Positions 8,392-17,254 are shown, counted from the stretch's first letter. The stretch: DNA of 64,000 nucleotides from JANYGA01 sp031420415 (GCA_031420415.1 JANOMT010000006.1:1-64000); one strand, 5' to 3'. Numbers and translations are program-made. Notes: generated by a model not told the origin, from the letters alone.

Positions 8392-9281
8392 CGGCCGACG
8401 AGCGACCGTAAAACGAAAAACGCGTTCTCTTTGCGCTCGGTGATGCGGCGATAGAAATAGCCTGCCCAGTGCGTGCCGAACGGTATGTAGACGCGCACGT
8501 TGTAACCGTCGCGCACGAGTTGGAGCTGGAGATCGGGCCGTACGCCGTAGAGCAATTGGAACTCGAAGCGGTCTTTGCCGATCCCTCGTTCGCTCGCATA
8601 CGCCTTCACGGCTGCGATCACGCGCTCGTCGTGCGTTGCAATCCCTGGATACACACCGCGCGAGAGCAGCGCCTCGGCCATGCGCAGATATGCTTTACGG
8701 ATCATCGGCATCTCGGAAATCGCAACTATTTCGGGCTCGCTATACGCGCCCTTACAGAGCCGCACGCGCGCGCCGAGCGCGATCGCGCGTTCGACGTCGG
8801 CGGGAGATCGCTTGAGATACGCTTGGATGACGGGACCGACGTTGCGCACGCGAGCGTAGGTCCGTTCGAAGACGCGGAGGGTCGCCTCCGTAACGGCGGA
8901 GCCTTCCATATCGATCCGCACGAAAGGATCGGGCAGGGACGCCGCGCGCTCGACGATCGAGCTGAGATACGCGACGCAGAGATCTTCATCGACGAGCAGG
9001 CCGAGTGCCGTGAGCTTTACCGAGACGTTCGTGCGCACGGCAGCGCGCTCGATCGCTGCGAGCATCTCCAAATACGTATCGCGTGTATGCGCGGCCTCGG
9101 CGATCGTGGTGACGTCTTCACCGAGGAAATCGAGCGTAGCGGTCAAGCCTGAGGCGTTGAGTTCGCGTACGGCGGCGAGCGCCGAGACGATCGTTTCGCC
9201 TGCGACGAAGCGCTTCGCCAAGAAGAAAAATCGCGTCTGAAACGACGAGTCGGGGGCGAGGAGACGATCGATGACGGCCAT
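8388..9281 (-). CDS. Proline dehydrogenase (FAD, monofunctional)
   Basis: Oxidises proline to delta-1-pyrroline-5-carboxylate and passes electrons to quinone. The 297-residue length fits the monofunctional PutB/FadM type rather than the large PutA. It is a TIM barrel with DFLGED and VSVKLTALG strands, MEGSA, CKGAYSEP, IATHDE, FEFQLLYGVR and the signature RRITERKEN near the C terminus, which contributes proline-carboxylate-binding arginines. The ATG at 9281 (MAVIDRLL) is preferred over one three codons earlier. A partner P5C dehydrogenase is not in the window. The gene ends on the shared CTAG with the isomerase gene. Confidence 0.93.
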   Translation of the reverse strand: MAVIDRLLAPDSSFQTRFFFLAKRFVAGETIVSALAAVRELNASGLTATLDFLGEDVTTIAEAAHTRDTYLEMLAAIERAAVRTNVSVKLTALGLLVDEDLCVAYLSSIVERAASLPDPFVRIDMEGSAVTEATLRVFERTYARVRNVGPVIQAYLKRSPADVERAIALGARVRLCKGAYSEPEIVAISEMPMIRKAYLRMAEALLSRGVYPGIATHDERVIAAVKAYASERGIGKDRFEFQLLYGVRPDLQLQLVRDGYNVRVYIPFGTHWAGYFYRRITERKENAFFVLRSLVGR

Positions 9282-9414
9282 CAAAATCACGGGATTCGAG
9301 CCGGAAGCGGTCCATCCTGGAAGCTCTTGGCCACTTGGCGTGCAAAGTAAATTTTACAGCCGGAGCGATCGCGGATGCGAGGCCGAGGCATCGGTTAGTC
9401 GAAATGATCTAGCG

Positions 9415-9828
9415 ATGGAAGCTTCGCTCGCTGGTAGAACCTGCGCACGGAAACGCGTCCTCGTCGCCGATGACGATGGGGATTTTTGCGCTCTCCTCGT
9501 GGCCGTACTCCAGCCGCTCTGCGATCTCACGATCGTGCACGACGCGGAAACGGCGCTTCGCTACCTCGAGGGGGAGGAGCGCTACGACGCGATCGTCTCT
9601 GATTTCATGCTTCCCGGCATCACCGGGGTGGAACTCGTCGAGCGAATCCGTAGAGCGGAATCCGACGATCGTGTGCCGATCCTCATGATCAGCGGCCACG
9701 GCTCGCTCGGGATCGGCAAAGAAGCGGCGGCTGCCGGCGCAGACGCGTTTCTCGACAAGCCCTTCACCCTCGCGCAACTCCGCGGCGCCGTCGCCGCCCT
9801 GCTCGGACCCGCGCGCCGCTTCGCTTAG
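9415..9828 (+). CDS. Single-domain response regulator (CheY-like receiver)
   Basis: A 137-residue receiver domain with no output domain. The acidic pair is in VLVADDDGD (about residues 16-24), the phospho-acceptor Asp in DAIVSDFMLPG (about residue 62), the switch Ser in ILMISGHG and the conserved Lys in DKPF. Such proteins relay phosphate or bind a partner. No histidine kinase lies nearby. The ATG at 9415 gives a short lead into the first strand; the open frame upstream has no receiver similarity. A perfect inverted repeat GTAAA-T-TTTAC sits about 60 bases upstream (9347-9357) and could be an operator. Confidence 0.88.
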   Translation: MEASLAGRTCARKRVLVADDDGDFCALLVAVLQPLCDLTIVHDAETALRYLEGEERYDAIVSDFMLPGITGVELVERIRRAESDDRVPILMISGHGSLGIGKEAAAAGADAFLDKPFTLAQLRGAVAALLGPARRFA

Positions 9829-9880
9829 CGCCGCCCCACAGCGAGAAGCGTTCGCGCGATCTGCGGCGTACGAGGACGAC

Positions 9881-10444
9881 GTGGCCGCAGCCGTCTTTCG
9901 CGTCGTACTCGTCGCGCTCTCCCTAGCGCTCGACGTCTTCGCCGTGAGCGTCGGCGTCGGTATTCGCGGCGTTTCGACGGGGGCGAAGGTGCGCATCGGG
10001 CTCGCGTTTGCCGGCGCCGAAGTCTCGATGAATCTCGTCGGCGTCGGTATCGGCGCCGCCGCGGGCCGCGCGATCGGCGACGTTGCTGGGTACATCGGCT
10101 TCGCCGCACTCGTCGGCGTCGGAATGTACATGATCGTCGAATCGATCCGCGCGGAAGAAGAGAACTTCGATCTCTCACACGGTTGGGGGCTTTTCGTGGC
10201 ATCGCTTTCGATTAGTCTCGATTCGCTCGGCATCGGCTTCTCGATCATCTACATCGGCGTGCCGCTCGCGGTAACGCTGACGGCGATCGCGATCGCATCG
10301 CTCGGCTCGACGGCCTTGGGACTCGCGTTCGGCAATCGGTTCGGCCCGATCGTCGGCGAGCGCGCGGGTATCATCGCAGGCTTCGTGCTCATCACGACGG
10401 GCGCGTTGTTCGCCGTGCTGAAGTTCTTGCATATCGGCATATGA
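9881..10444 (+). CDS. MntP/DUF204-family membrane protein, putative manganese efflux pump
   Basis: A 187-residue polytopic protein made of two similar halves of three helices each, the MntP architecture. Both halves carry the signature in the first helix (LSLALDVFAVSVGVG and ASLSISLDSLGIGFS), whose Asp residues line the Mn2+ path in the family. The GTG at 9881 follows GAGGAC at -8 to -13. The last codons overlap the next gene by ATGA. I see no yybP-ykoY-type Mn riboswitch in the 50 bases upstream. Function is inferred from the family. Confidence 0.88.
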   Translation: MAAAVFRVVLVALSLALDVFAVSVGVGIRGVSTGAKVRIGLAFAGAEVSMNLVGVGIGAAAGRAIGDVAGYIGFAALVGVGMYMIVESIRAEEENFDLSHGWGLFVASLSISLDSLGIGFSIIYIGVPLAVTLTAIAIASLGSTALGLAFGNRFGPIVGERAGIIAGFVLITTGALFAVLKFLHIGI

Positions 10445-11793
10445 ACGCGACGCAGCGCATGTGGCTCGGGACGCTCGCGTTCGCGGTCGTCTACACCGTC
10501 CTCGGTGCGATCCGCTATGCGACCTATCATGCGGGCTCCGATCTCGGGCTCTTCACGCAAAGTATCGCGACGTCGTTTTCGACCTTCGCGAATACACCCG
10601 AAGGTGGAAACCATTTCACCTATCATTTCTCACCGATTCTCATCGCGTGCGCACCGCTCTTACTCGCAACGCGTTCGCCGCTCGCGCTCGTCGCGTTGCA
10701 ATCGATCGCGGGTGCGCTCGTCGCGCCACCACTCTTTTTTATCGCGCGGAAGCGGGTCGGCGACGGTCGTGCTCTCGCGGTCGCGGCGGTGGCACTCCTC
10801 TATCCGCCGCTCGCCGGCTTGACGTTCGCCGATTTTCACGAGAACGGGTTCGCGCCCGCCGCAACGCTCTGGCTCTTATGGGCCGTCGATGCGGGTCGCT
10901 TGCGTACGGCTACTTTCTTCGCATTCGTCGCGCTCTCCATCAAAGAAGATCAGGCGGTACTCCTCGCCGCGGCCGGCGTCTTTGGCGCGCTCGCATTTTG
11001 GCGCGACGGCGATCTGCGTCGCGCACGTTTCTGCGCGGTAGGGTCGCTCGCGTCCGTCGCGACGTTCGTCGTGTTCTTTACGATCGTGCGTTATGCGGCC
11101 GGCGCGACGGAACCGTGGGCCCCGACGCATTTTTACGCGTGGGGCCCGACGGAGGCCCGCGGCCAAGCGCCATGGTTTTCGATCGGTCGACCGGCGTACG
11201 TGCTCGAAGCGCTCGTCCCGCTCGCCTTCGCCGCGCTCGCGACGCCTGCGTTCGCGCTCGCCATTCCGGGACTTACCGAAGTGCTCGCGTCGCACGAATC
11301 GATCACCTACACGATGGGTCAGCACTACGCTGGCGTTTGGATCGGCTACGCCCTCTTCGCTTTCGCCTTGGGCATCGCACGCATCCACGCGTGGTCGCCC
11401 GTGCTCTCGCAGCGCCTGCTTCGGGTCTCGCTCGTGCTCTGCGCGCTGATCCTCGCCTTCGCAAGCCCGACGCATTGGGGCCACAATTTGCGCGCGCGAA
11501 CCGCGCACGATGCGGCGCGCGATCGCGCGCTCGCGCGGCTCGATCCCGCAAGCGAGGTCGGCGTCTCCGACGCGCTCTTCGCGCATCTGGGCTTCGATCC
11601 AAAGGCCATGCTCGGCCTCGATCGTGCGCCCCGTTACGCACTCGTCGATACGCGCGATCGGTCATCTTACGTCGACGAACGGTGGGCGCCGATCGTAACG
11701 CGAGGCGTCGCAACCGGTGCGCTGCGCCTGCTGTGGTCCGAAGATGGTTTAGGACTTTATGAACGGCGCTCGACCGGGAACTGGGGCGGCTGA
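10441..11793 (+). CDS. DUF2079 multi-pass membrane protein
   Basis: A 450-residue membrane protein with roughly 8-10 hydrophobic segments. It has the DUF2079 hallmarks: GSDLGLFTQSI near residue 33, GGNHFTYHFSPILIACAP with paired His, and FADFHENGFAP in the middle loop. The family resembles GT-C glycosyltransferases, but no substrate is known. It is translationally coupled at both ends (ATGA with the mntP-like gene, TGATG with kamB). Its place directly ahead of the lysine-pathway genes may be chance operon packing. Confidence 0.85.
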   Translation: MNATQRMWLGTLAFAVVYTVLGAIRYATYHAGSDLGLFTQSIATSFSTFANTPEGGNHFTYHFSPILIACAPLLLATRSPLALVALQSIAGALVAPPLFFIARKRVGDGRALAVAAVALLYPPLAGLTFADFHENGFAPAATLWLLWAVDAGRLRTATFFAFVALSIKEDQAVLLAAAGVFGALAFWRDGDLRRARFCAVGSLASVATFVVFFTIVRYAAGATEPWAPTHFYAWGPTEARGQAPWFSIGRPAYVLEALVPLAFAALATPAFALAIPGLTEVLASHESITYTMGQHYAGVWIGYALFAFALGIARIHAWSPVLSQRLLRVSLVLCALILAFASPTHWGHNLRARTAHDAARDRALARLDPASEVGVSDALFAHLGFDPKAMLGLDRAPRYALVDTRDRSSYVDERWAPIVTRGVATGALRLLWSEDGLGLYERRSTGNWGG

Positions 11794-12680
11794 TGGATGT
11801 CGCACGGGAACTTTTGGAACGCGCGTATGCGATTGGATCGCGCTCGATTGCGGTCGTGGGCACGAGTAAGAACGCCGGGAAATCCGTCGTCGTTGCCGCG
11901 CTCGCAAGCGCGTTCACGCGCGAGTGCGAGATCTTCGGCCTCGCTTCGATCGGACGCGACGGCGAAACGATCGATGCGCTCGTCGCGGCACCGAAGCCCC
12001 GGTTCTTTTTGCGCGAAGGGGCCGTCGTTGCGACTGCGACCGTGCTCCTTCCGCGCACGCCCGCGCTCGAAATCCTCGAAGTCACAGCCGAACGATGCGC
12101 GCTCGGCACGATCGCGTTCGCGCGCGTGCGCGCACCGGGATACGTCGAGATCGCGGGACCGCCGCAAGCATCGGCGGTGCGCCGGATCGTCGCACGGCTC
12201 GCGACGTACGCGCCGTTCGTCGTCGTCGATGGTGCCGTCGATCGTATCGCGGCTCTGCGCGGGGGCGACGACGCGATCGTGCTCGCCGTGGGTGCTGCGA
12301 GCGCGCCGACACTCGCACACGCCGTCGACGATATCGCGGCACTCGCCGCGCGGCTCGGGGTGCCGCGTCACGACGGCATCGGCGAAGCGATCGTCGTCGC
12401 GGGCGCGCTCACGGCGCGCGCGGCAGCCGAACACGCCCGCACCTTCGGTCGCGTACCGCTCGTCGTTGCCGATCCCACCCGGATCGCGTTTGGTGGCCGA
12501 ACATTTCTCGAGTTGCGCGAGCATCTCGATCTGCGTTGCCAGCGATCGCTGCGGCCGATCGCGTGCACCGTCGCGCCGATCGGCCTCGGGCGCGTCTTCG
12601 AGCCGCGCGCTTTCGCGCGCGCCGTCGCAAAACGGACGGGCTTGCCAACGTACGATGTCTACGCGCAGGCCGTCGCGTGA
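11793..12680 (+). CDS. kamB: Lysine 5,6-aminomutase reactivase subunit KamB
   Basis: A 295-residue P-loop protein with the Walker A segment VVGTSKNAGKS at about residues 21-31, the form typical of KamB. The rest is an alpha/beta domain without obvious membrane or DNA-binding parts. In clostridial lysine fermentation KamB and KamC are thought to reactivate adenosylcobalamin-dependent lysine 5,6-aminomutase, like chaperone reactivases of other B12 mutases. The next two genes are KamC-like and kce, which makes the assignment firm despite low complexity in the Ala/Arg-rich sequence. The start ATG overlaps the DUF2079 stop. Confidence 0.8.
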   Translation: MDVARELLERAYAIGSRSIAVVGTSKNAGKSVVVAALASAFTRECEIFGLASIGRDGETIDALVAAPKPRFFLREGAVVATATVLLPRTPALEILEVTAERCALGTIAFARVRAPGYVEIAGPPQASAVRRIVARLATYAPFVVVDGAVDRIAALRGGDDAIVLAVGAASAPTLAHAVDDIAALAARLGVPRHDGIGEAIVVAGALTARAAAEHARTFGRVPLVVADPTRIAFGGRTFLELREHLDLRCQRSLRPIACTVAPIGLGRVFEPRAFARAVAKRTGLPTYDVYAQAVA

Positions 12681-14281
12681 CCGGCCCTTGGGATGCAGCG
12701 ACGGGCGACGCCATCGGCGCGACGTGGTTGCTCGCGGCGATCGCTCCTGCGGGCTCGTTCGGCCGTCGCGCGCGGGCACGCGAACGGCCATTTCTATGCG
12801 GCGACGAAAACGCCGCGCGCGAAGCGATCGCTCGTGTCGCGTCGCTCGCGGCGCAAACGTCGGCGGGCGATCTTGCGGCGATGCGCGCCGCGATCGCGCG
12901 CGCGCCCGATCTCACCGATATTTTCGTGCGCGCCACGGGCGGAGCATCGCTCGACGACGTGGATTTCTTCGAACTCGGTCGGCTCGCGCGCGCGCTCGAT
13001 GACGTCGCGGCATTCGTCGCACGCGCGCCGTTCGCGGCGCCTGCCATCGCGGAGGTTCGCGTGGCGCTAGCGCCCGGAACGACGAACGGCTACGGCTTCT
13101 ATCTCGCCGATGCGTTCGATGCGACGCTCGCCCGCGAACGCTCGCAGGCCGTTGCCGCAGTTGCCGCCTTCGATCTCGAACGCAGTCGGCTCGACGATCG
13201 CGTCGCCGCCTTCGCGGGCGTCGAGCGCGTCCGCGACGGTGAGTTCGTGTTGATGCGCGATGCGGTTGCGGGCACGCTTCCACCGGAAATTCGCGTGCTG
13301 CGCGAAGCGCCGACGTATTTCTTGTGCGAAGTCGCCCTCGACGATGGCGCGCGCGCGGCGCTGACGGCACGCGATGATGCAGACGTGCGCGTCGCGTCGG
13401 CGGAAGAAGCGGTGCGCGCGCGCCTGACGCGCGTCGTCGCCGATGCGGTCGCGGCATTTGGGGAGGCCTGCGACGCACTCGGTGACCTCGATGCGCTCGT
13501 CGCACGCGCGCAATTCGCCCACGCGCATGCGTGTGTCGTCCCCGAGATCGCGACCGACGGCGGGTTCGCGATCGTCGATGCCGCGTTCGCACCGCTACGC
13601 GAAACGCTCGCCGGACGCGGACGCGCGTACGCGCCGGTCTCGCTCGATCTCGACGGCATCGGCGTCGTCACGGGCCCCAACATGGGAGGCAAAACCGTCG
13701 CGCTGCGGACGCTCGGTTTCATCGCAGCCTGCGTCGCGCTCGGCGTACCGGTGCCGGCGCGTTCGGCACGCGTCGTGTTGGTCGACGAGATCGTGTGGCT
13801 CGGGATCGGGGCGAGCTCCGATGCCGACGACGGTCTCCTCTCATCGTTCGGTCGTGAAGTGATCGGTCTGCGATCGTTTCTCGCACGCGACGCGCGGCGC
13901 GCCATCGTCCTCGTCGATGAGTTCGCGCGGACGACGTCGCCGCGCGAAGGTCGCGCGCTCTCGATCGCACTGCTCGAACGCTTGCGCGAGCGCGGCGCAT
14001 TCGGGCTCGCGGCGACGCATCTTGCGGGAATCGCGGGGGCTGCGAAGGTCGCGCACTTTGCCGTCGGCGGTTTACGCGCGTTGAACGAAAGTCTCGAACC
14101 GCTCGATCTCGATGCCGCGCTCGCGCGGATCGCACTCGCGATGGATTATCGCATTACGCGCGTCGACGAAGACGCCGTCTCGGCTTCCGACGCGTTGGAA
14201 CTCGGCGCGGCGCTCGGCCTCGATGTGGCATTCGTCACGCGCGCGCGTGCGGCACTGGGCGACGCGCGGACTCCAGGCTAA
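12677..14281 (+). CDS. kamC: MutS-like ATPase KamC (lysine 5,6-aminomutase reactivase)
   Basis: A 534-residue protein ending in a MutS-type ABC ATPase. Walker A is VTGPNMGGKTVALRTLGF (about residue 330). The loop GASSDADDGLLSSFGRE corresponds to the MutS signature region, Walker B is IVLVDEFARTTSPREG, and a switch His lies in AATHL. The mismatch-binding and clamp domains of true MutS are absent, as in KamC of lysine fermenters. The GTG at 12677 overlaps the kamB TGA. The ATPase probably powers exchange of damaged cobalamin on the aminomutase, although KamD/KamE themselves are not in this window. Confidence 0.8.
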   Translation: MTGPWDAATGDAIGATWLLAAIAPAGSFGRRARARERPFLCGDENAAREAIARVASLAAQTSAGDLAAMRAAIARAPDLTDIFVRATGGASLDDVDFFELGRLARALDDVAAFVARAPFAAPAIAEVRVALAPGTTNGYGFYLADAFDATLARERSQAVAAVAAFDLERSRLDDRVAAFAGVERVRDGEFVLMRDAVAGTLPPEIRVLREAPTYFLCEVALDDGARAALTARDDADVRVASAEEAVRARLTRVVADAVAAFGEACDALGDLDALVARAQFAHAHACVVPEIATDGGFAIVDAAFAPLRETLAGRGRAYAPVSLDLDGIGVVTGPNMGGKTVALRTLGFIAACVALGVPVPARSARVVLVDEIVWLGIGASSDADDGLLSSFGREVIGLRSFLARDARRAIVLVDEFARTTSPREGRALSIALLERLRERGAFGLAATHLAGIAGAAKVAHFAVGGLRALNESLEPLDLDAALARIALAMDYRITRVDEDAVSASDALELGAALGLDVAFVTRARAALGDARTPG

Positions 14282-14301
14282 CCGCCGAGAATCTGGTCGC
14301 G

Positions 14302-15141
14302 ATGGAGCCCCTCGTCATCACCGTTGCCGCCGTTGGCGCCGAACTGTCGCGCGAGCAGACGCCACATCTGCCGTTGACGCCGGAGGAGCTCGGTGAAACC
14401 GCGGCGCGTTGCCAAGCGGCAGGCGCCGCGATGATCCACGTGCACTGCCGCACGGATGCCGGTCGCAACACGGCAGACCCCGCGCGATTCGCTGCCGCGC
14501 GCGATGCGATCCGCGAGCGCAGCGATCTCATCGTCCAGTTTACGACCGGTGGCGCGATCGGGATGACGGCAGCGCAACGTGCCGCGCCGCTTGCGATGCG
14601 GCCCGAGATGGCGACGCTCACCTGCGGCACCGTAAACTTCGGCGATGAAATTTTCGAAAATAGCTTCCCGATCATGCGCGGCATCCTCGCCGAGATGGCG
14701 CGTTACGACGTGCGGCCCGAACTCGAGATCTTCGATGCGGGACATCTCGCAAATGCGAAGCGTCTCGCGGGCGAAGGCGTCCTCACGTTCCCACAGCACG
14801 TCGATTTCGTGCTCGGTGTTCCGGGCGCACTCGATGCCTCGGTTCGCAATCTCGTCTATCTCGTCGATACACTGCCGCCGGGATGTACGTGGTCGGTTGC
14901 GGGCATCGGTCGCGCGCAACTCGCGCTCGCGGCGGTCGCGATCGTTATGGGAGGCCACGTCCGCGTCGGTCTCGAGGACAACATCTACTTCGCAAAGGGA
15001 CGCCTCGCCCGAAACGACGAGCTCGTCGCGCGCGTCGCCGCGCTCGCCGAAACGCTCGGCCGCCCCGTCGCGTCGCCGGCGGAGGCACGCGCGATCCTCG
15101 GGCTCGCACCGCGAATGCTAGCCACGCCTGTGGTGAGCTAG
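14302..15141 (+). CDS. kce: 3-keto-5-aminohexanoate cleavage enzyme (Kce, BKACE family)
   Basis: A 279-residue TIM-barrel enzyme. In lysine fermentation Kce condenses 3-keto-5-aminohexanoate with acetyl-CoA to give 3-aminobutyryl-CoA and acetoacetate. The zinc ligands are visible as HVHCR at about residues 48-52 and the Glu of GLEDN near 230. FTTGGAIGM and GTVNFGDE are further family signatures. The BKACE family is broad, so substrate rests on context: kamB and kamC directly upstream make the lysine intermediate by far the most likely. The gene begins 20 bases after kamC with an ATG at 14302. Confidence 0.85.
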   Translation: MEPLVITVAAVGAELSREQTPHLPLTPEELGETAARCQAAGAAMIHVHCRTDAGRNTADPARFAAARDAIRERSDLIVQFTTGGAIGMTAAQRAAPLAMRPEMATLTCGTVNFGDEIFENSFPIMRGILAEMARYDVRPELEIFDAGHLANAKRLAGEGVLTFPQHVDFVLGVPGALDASVRNLVYLVDTLPPGCTWSVAGIGRAQLALAAVAIVMGGHVRVGLEDNIYFAKGRLARNDELVARVAALAETLGRPVASPAEARAILGLAPRMLATPVVS

Positions 15142-15144
15142 CCC

Positions 15145-15273
15145 GTGCTCTTCCTCGCCGAATGCGACGACGGCGTCGCTCGGTTGCAATACCGCGACCA
15201 CAGGGGCGCGTGGTCGGCACGCCGTAACGGACGCACTTTCACCATCGCCCCCGGGGGCATCCGCACTGTTTAG
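15145..15273 (+). CDS. Possible small protein between kce and oppB
   Basis: A 42-codon frame from GTG 15145 to TAG 15271-15273, three bases after the kce stop and overlapping the start of the permease gene. Third positions are strongly G/C, as in real genes here. The peptide starts VLFLAECDDGVARLQYRD and ends in a Thr/Gly-rich tail; no family is recognised. It would provide translational coupling to the permease, which lacks a normal start codon. It could equally be an untranslated leader that is open by chance. Confidence 0.35.
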   Translation: MLFLAECDDGVARLQYRDHRGAWSARRNGRTFTIAPGGIRTV

Positions 15274-16237
15274 CTACATCGTCCGTCGGACGCTTCAGGC
15301 CATCCCGCTGCTCTTGCTGATCTCCGTCATCCTGTATTGGATCCTCAGCAACGCCCCGGGCGGGCCGCTCGCGCCCTACCTGCAAAATCCGCATATCACC
15401 GCCGCCGACATCGCGCGGCTCAAGCACAATTTTGGGCTCGATCAGCCGTTGCCCGTGCGGTACGTGCGCTGGCTCGGCATGGTGTTACGGGGTGATTTCG
15501 GCTATTCGAATTCCAATAGCGAGAGCGTCGCCACGGCGATCATCGAGCGCATTCCGGCGACAGTCCTGCTGAGCGGAACCTCGCTCGTGCTCTCGCTCGT
15601 CATCGGTATTTCGATCGGTATCTTCGCCGCGATCAAGCCGTACTCGACGGTCGATTACATCGTGACGACGCTCGCGTTCTTCGGCCAATCGATGCCGGTC
15701 TTCTGGTTCGCGCTGATGTTGCAACTCGCGTTTGCGGTCGGCGGAATTACGGCATTCGGCTACCATTTCGCGTTGCCGTCGGCTGGAATCTCCTCAAGCG
15801 ACGAATTCGATCTCGGCGATCGCATCGCACATCTCATCTTGCCGACGGTCGTCTTGAGTTTTCTCAATATCGCCGTTTGGAGTCGCTTTACACGAAGCTC
15901 GATGCTCGAAGTCGTGAAGACGGATTACATGCGTACGGCCGCAGCAAAAGGTCTCGACCGCTCGAAAATCATTCTGCGCCACGGCCTCAAGAACGCACTT
16001 ATCCCCGTGGTCACGATCATCGCGCTCAGCCTGCCCGATCTCTTTTCGGGTGCCGTCGTGACGGAGACGATCTTCGCGTGGCCGGGCATGGGTCGCTTAT
16101 TCTTTAGCGCGCTCGGACAGTTCGATTTTTCGCTGCTCATGGGCTACCTCGTGATCGTATCGTTCCTCGTCGTGTTCTTCAATTTGCTCGCCGACGTCGC
16201 GTACGCATACCTCGACCCGCGCGTGAAATACGACTAG
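15266..16237 (+). CDS. Oligopeptide/dipeptide ABC transporter permease (OppB/DppB)
   Basis: A ~323-residue inner-membrane permease of a peptide-type ABC importer. It opens with FSYIVRRTLQAIPLLLLISV, the standard DppB N terminus, then a periplasmic loop with GLDQPLPVRYVRWL. The EAA coupling loop reads YMRTAAAKGLDRSKIILRHG, and the FSGAVVTETIFAWPGMG segment is typical. The conserved N terminus has no ATG, GTG or TTG in frame; a CTG at 15266 with GGGGG about 9 bases upstream is the best start. The first canonical in-frame start would be TTG 15314 and would delete half of the first helix. No solute-binding protein or ATPase gene follows. Confidence 0.88.
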   Translation: MFSYIVRRTLQAIPLLLLISVILYWILSNAPGGPLAPYLQNPHITAADIARLKHNFGLDQPLPVRYVRWLGMVLRGDFGYSNSNSESVATAIIERIPATVLLSGTSLVLSLVIGISIGIFAAIKPYSTVDYIVTTLAFFGQSMPVFWFALMLQLAFAVGGITAFGYHFALPSAGISSSDEFDLGDRIAHLILPTVVLSFLNIAVWSRFTRSSMLEVVKTDYMRTAAAKGLDRSKIILRHGLKNALIPVVTIIALSLPDLFSGAVVTETIFAWPGMGRLFFSALGQFDFSLLMGYLVIVSFLVVFFNLLADVAYAYLDPRVKYD

Positions 16238-16258
16238 GAGAAGATCATCGCTATTACG
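16237..16258 (+). promoter_or_regulatory. Ribosome-binding site pointing at a non-AUG start of oppC
   Basis: GGAG at 16237-16240 overlaps the end of the oppB stop. Within 4-13 bases downstream only ATC (16244, 16247) and ATT (16253) occur in the oppC frame, and CTG at 16259 slightly further. This site is what argues that translation begins here rather than at the distant ATG. Confidence 0.5.
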
Positions 16259-17173
16259 CTGGTTCCCGGCGCCATCGCCGTACCGAATGCCGACGACGAT
16301 TTCGTTCTCGAACGCCGCGGCGTCTGGAAACGATTCCGCAAGCACAAGCTCGCGCTCGTTGGCGCATTCGTACTTCTCGCGGTCACGATCATCGCAGCGT
16401 TCGCAAAATTTCTCGCACCCGCCGATCCCAACTTCATCGATCAAGTCAACTGGTCGGGCTATCCGCTCGCACCGGGCGTCGCAGGCCACATTTTAGGCAC
16501 CGATGAGAACGGCCGCGACCTGCTCTCGCGTCTGATGTATGGCGCTCAGATCTCGCTCATGATCGCGTTCTTCACCGTCTTTTTGCAACTCACGATCGGT
16601 ACCGTAATCGGCGCGTTCGCCGGCTACTACGGCGGTCTCGTGGACTATATCCTGATGCGCATCACCGATGTCTTTCTCTCGATTCCGCTGCTGCCGTTGC
16701 TCCTCGTGCTTACGGCGATCGTGGCGGCGTCATCGAACAAGGCGTCGCTCGGGCTCGGGGTCATCGTCGTGATCATCGGCGGCCTCTCCTGGCCGGGCGT
16801 CGCGCGTCTCGTGCGCGCCTCATTCTTGAGTCTGCGCGAAAAAGAATTCTGCGAAGCGGCGCGTGCCGTCGGCAATCCCGATATCCGGATCATCTTTCGG
16901 CACCTCTTGCCCAATGCGATCGCGCCGATCATCGTCCAGGGCACGCTCTCGGTCGCGACGGTCATCATCGTCGAATCGACGCTCTCGTTTCTGGGATTCG
17001 GAATTCAGCCTCCGACGGCGTCGTGGGGTAATATGCTCGCCAACGCCGAGTCAAATATGGCGATCGCGCCGTGGGTCGCGATCTTCCCCGGGCTCTGCAT
17101 TCTCGTTACCGTGCTCGCGATCAATTATCTCGGCGACGGCTTACGTGATGCGATCGACCCGAACATGAAGTGA
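16244..17173 (+). CDS. Oligopeptide/dipeptide ABC transporter permease (OppC/DppC)
   Basis: Partner permease of the preceding gene, about 305-310 residues. The N-terminal VWKRFRKHKLALVGAFVLLA is the classic DppC cytoplasmic tail and first helix. GTDENGRDLLSRLMYGAQIS, the EAA loop FCEAARAVGNPDIRIIFRH and the end SFLGFGIQPP ... NYLGDGLRDAIDP follow. A good ribosome site (GGAG at 16237-16240) abuts the oppB stop, but the codons after it are ATC ATC GCT ATT. The first ATG in frame is 16535, about 95 residues into the conserved protein. Initiation at ATC 16244/16247 or ATT 16253 is therefore inferred; the exact start is uncertain. Confidence 0.85.
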   Translation: MIAITLVPGAIAVPNADDDFVLERRGVWKRFRKHKLALVGAFVLLAVTIIAAFAKFLAPADPNFIDQVNWSGYPLAPGVAGHILGTDENGRDLLSRLMYGAQISLMIAFFTVFLQLTIGTVIGAFAGYYGGLVDYILMRITDVFLSIPLLPLLLVLTAIVAASSNKASLGLGVIVVIIGGLSWPGVARLVRASFLSLREKEFCEAARAVGNPDIRIIFRHLLPNAIAPIIVQGTLSVATVIIVESTLSFLGFGIQPPTASWGNMLANAESNMAIAPWVAIFPGLCILVTVLAINYLGDGLRDAIDPNMK

Positions 17174-17175
17174 CG

Positions 17176-17207
17176 GCGAGCCCGATCTCATTGGGGCTTG
17201 CCTTTCC
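17176..17207 (+). terminator. Probable terminator of the permease operon
   Basis: GCGAGCCC (17176-17183) pairs with GGGCTTGC (17194-17201) over 8 bp including one G-T pair, with a 10-base loop and the tail CTTTCC. It starts two bases after the oppC stop. Its 3' arm overlaps the -35 box of the tRNA promoter. Confidence 0.5.
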
Positions 17208-17226
17208 GACGTCGAGTCGGTATTAT
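17198..17226 (+). promoter_or_regulatory. Sigma-70 promoter of tRNA-Leu
   Basis: TTGCCT (17198-17203), a spacer of exactly 17 bases and TATTAT (17221-17226). Transcription should begin near 17233. This is the clearest consensus promoter in the window and matches the RpoD encoded at 3680. Confidence 0.75.
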
Positions 17227-17232
17227 TCACCG

Positions 17233-17254
17233 GATGCCGCCTCGCAGCGGCATC
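17233..17254 (+). other. Perfect 8-bp hairpin at the expected 5' end of the tRNA-Leu transcript
   Basis: GATGCCGC (17233-17240) and GCGGCATC (17247-17254) are exact reverse complements around a 6-base loop. The hairpin starts where the promoter predicts the first transcribed base and ends 13 bases before the tRNA. The tail GTTTCCCTCT is a poor U-tract, so it is more likely a processing or leader element than a terminator. Confidence 0.5.

Noticed and set aside
9881..10444. Manganese riboswitch (yybP-ykoY) ahead of the MntP-like gene
   Set aside because: Only about 50 bases separate it from the response regulator, too short, and no matching stem-loops are visible.
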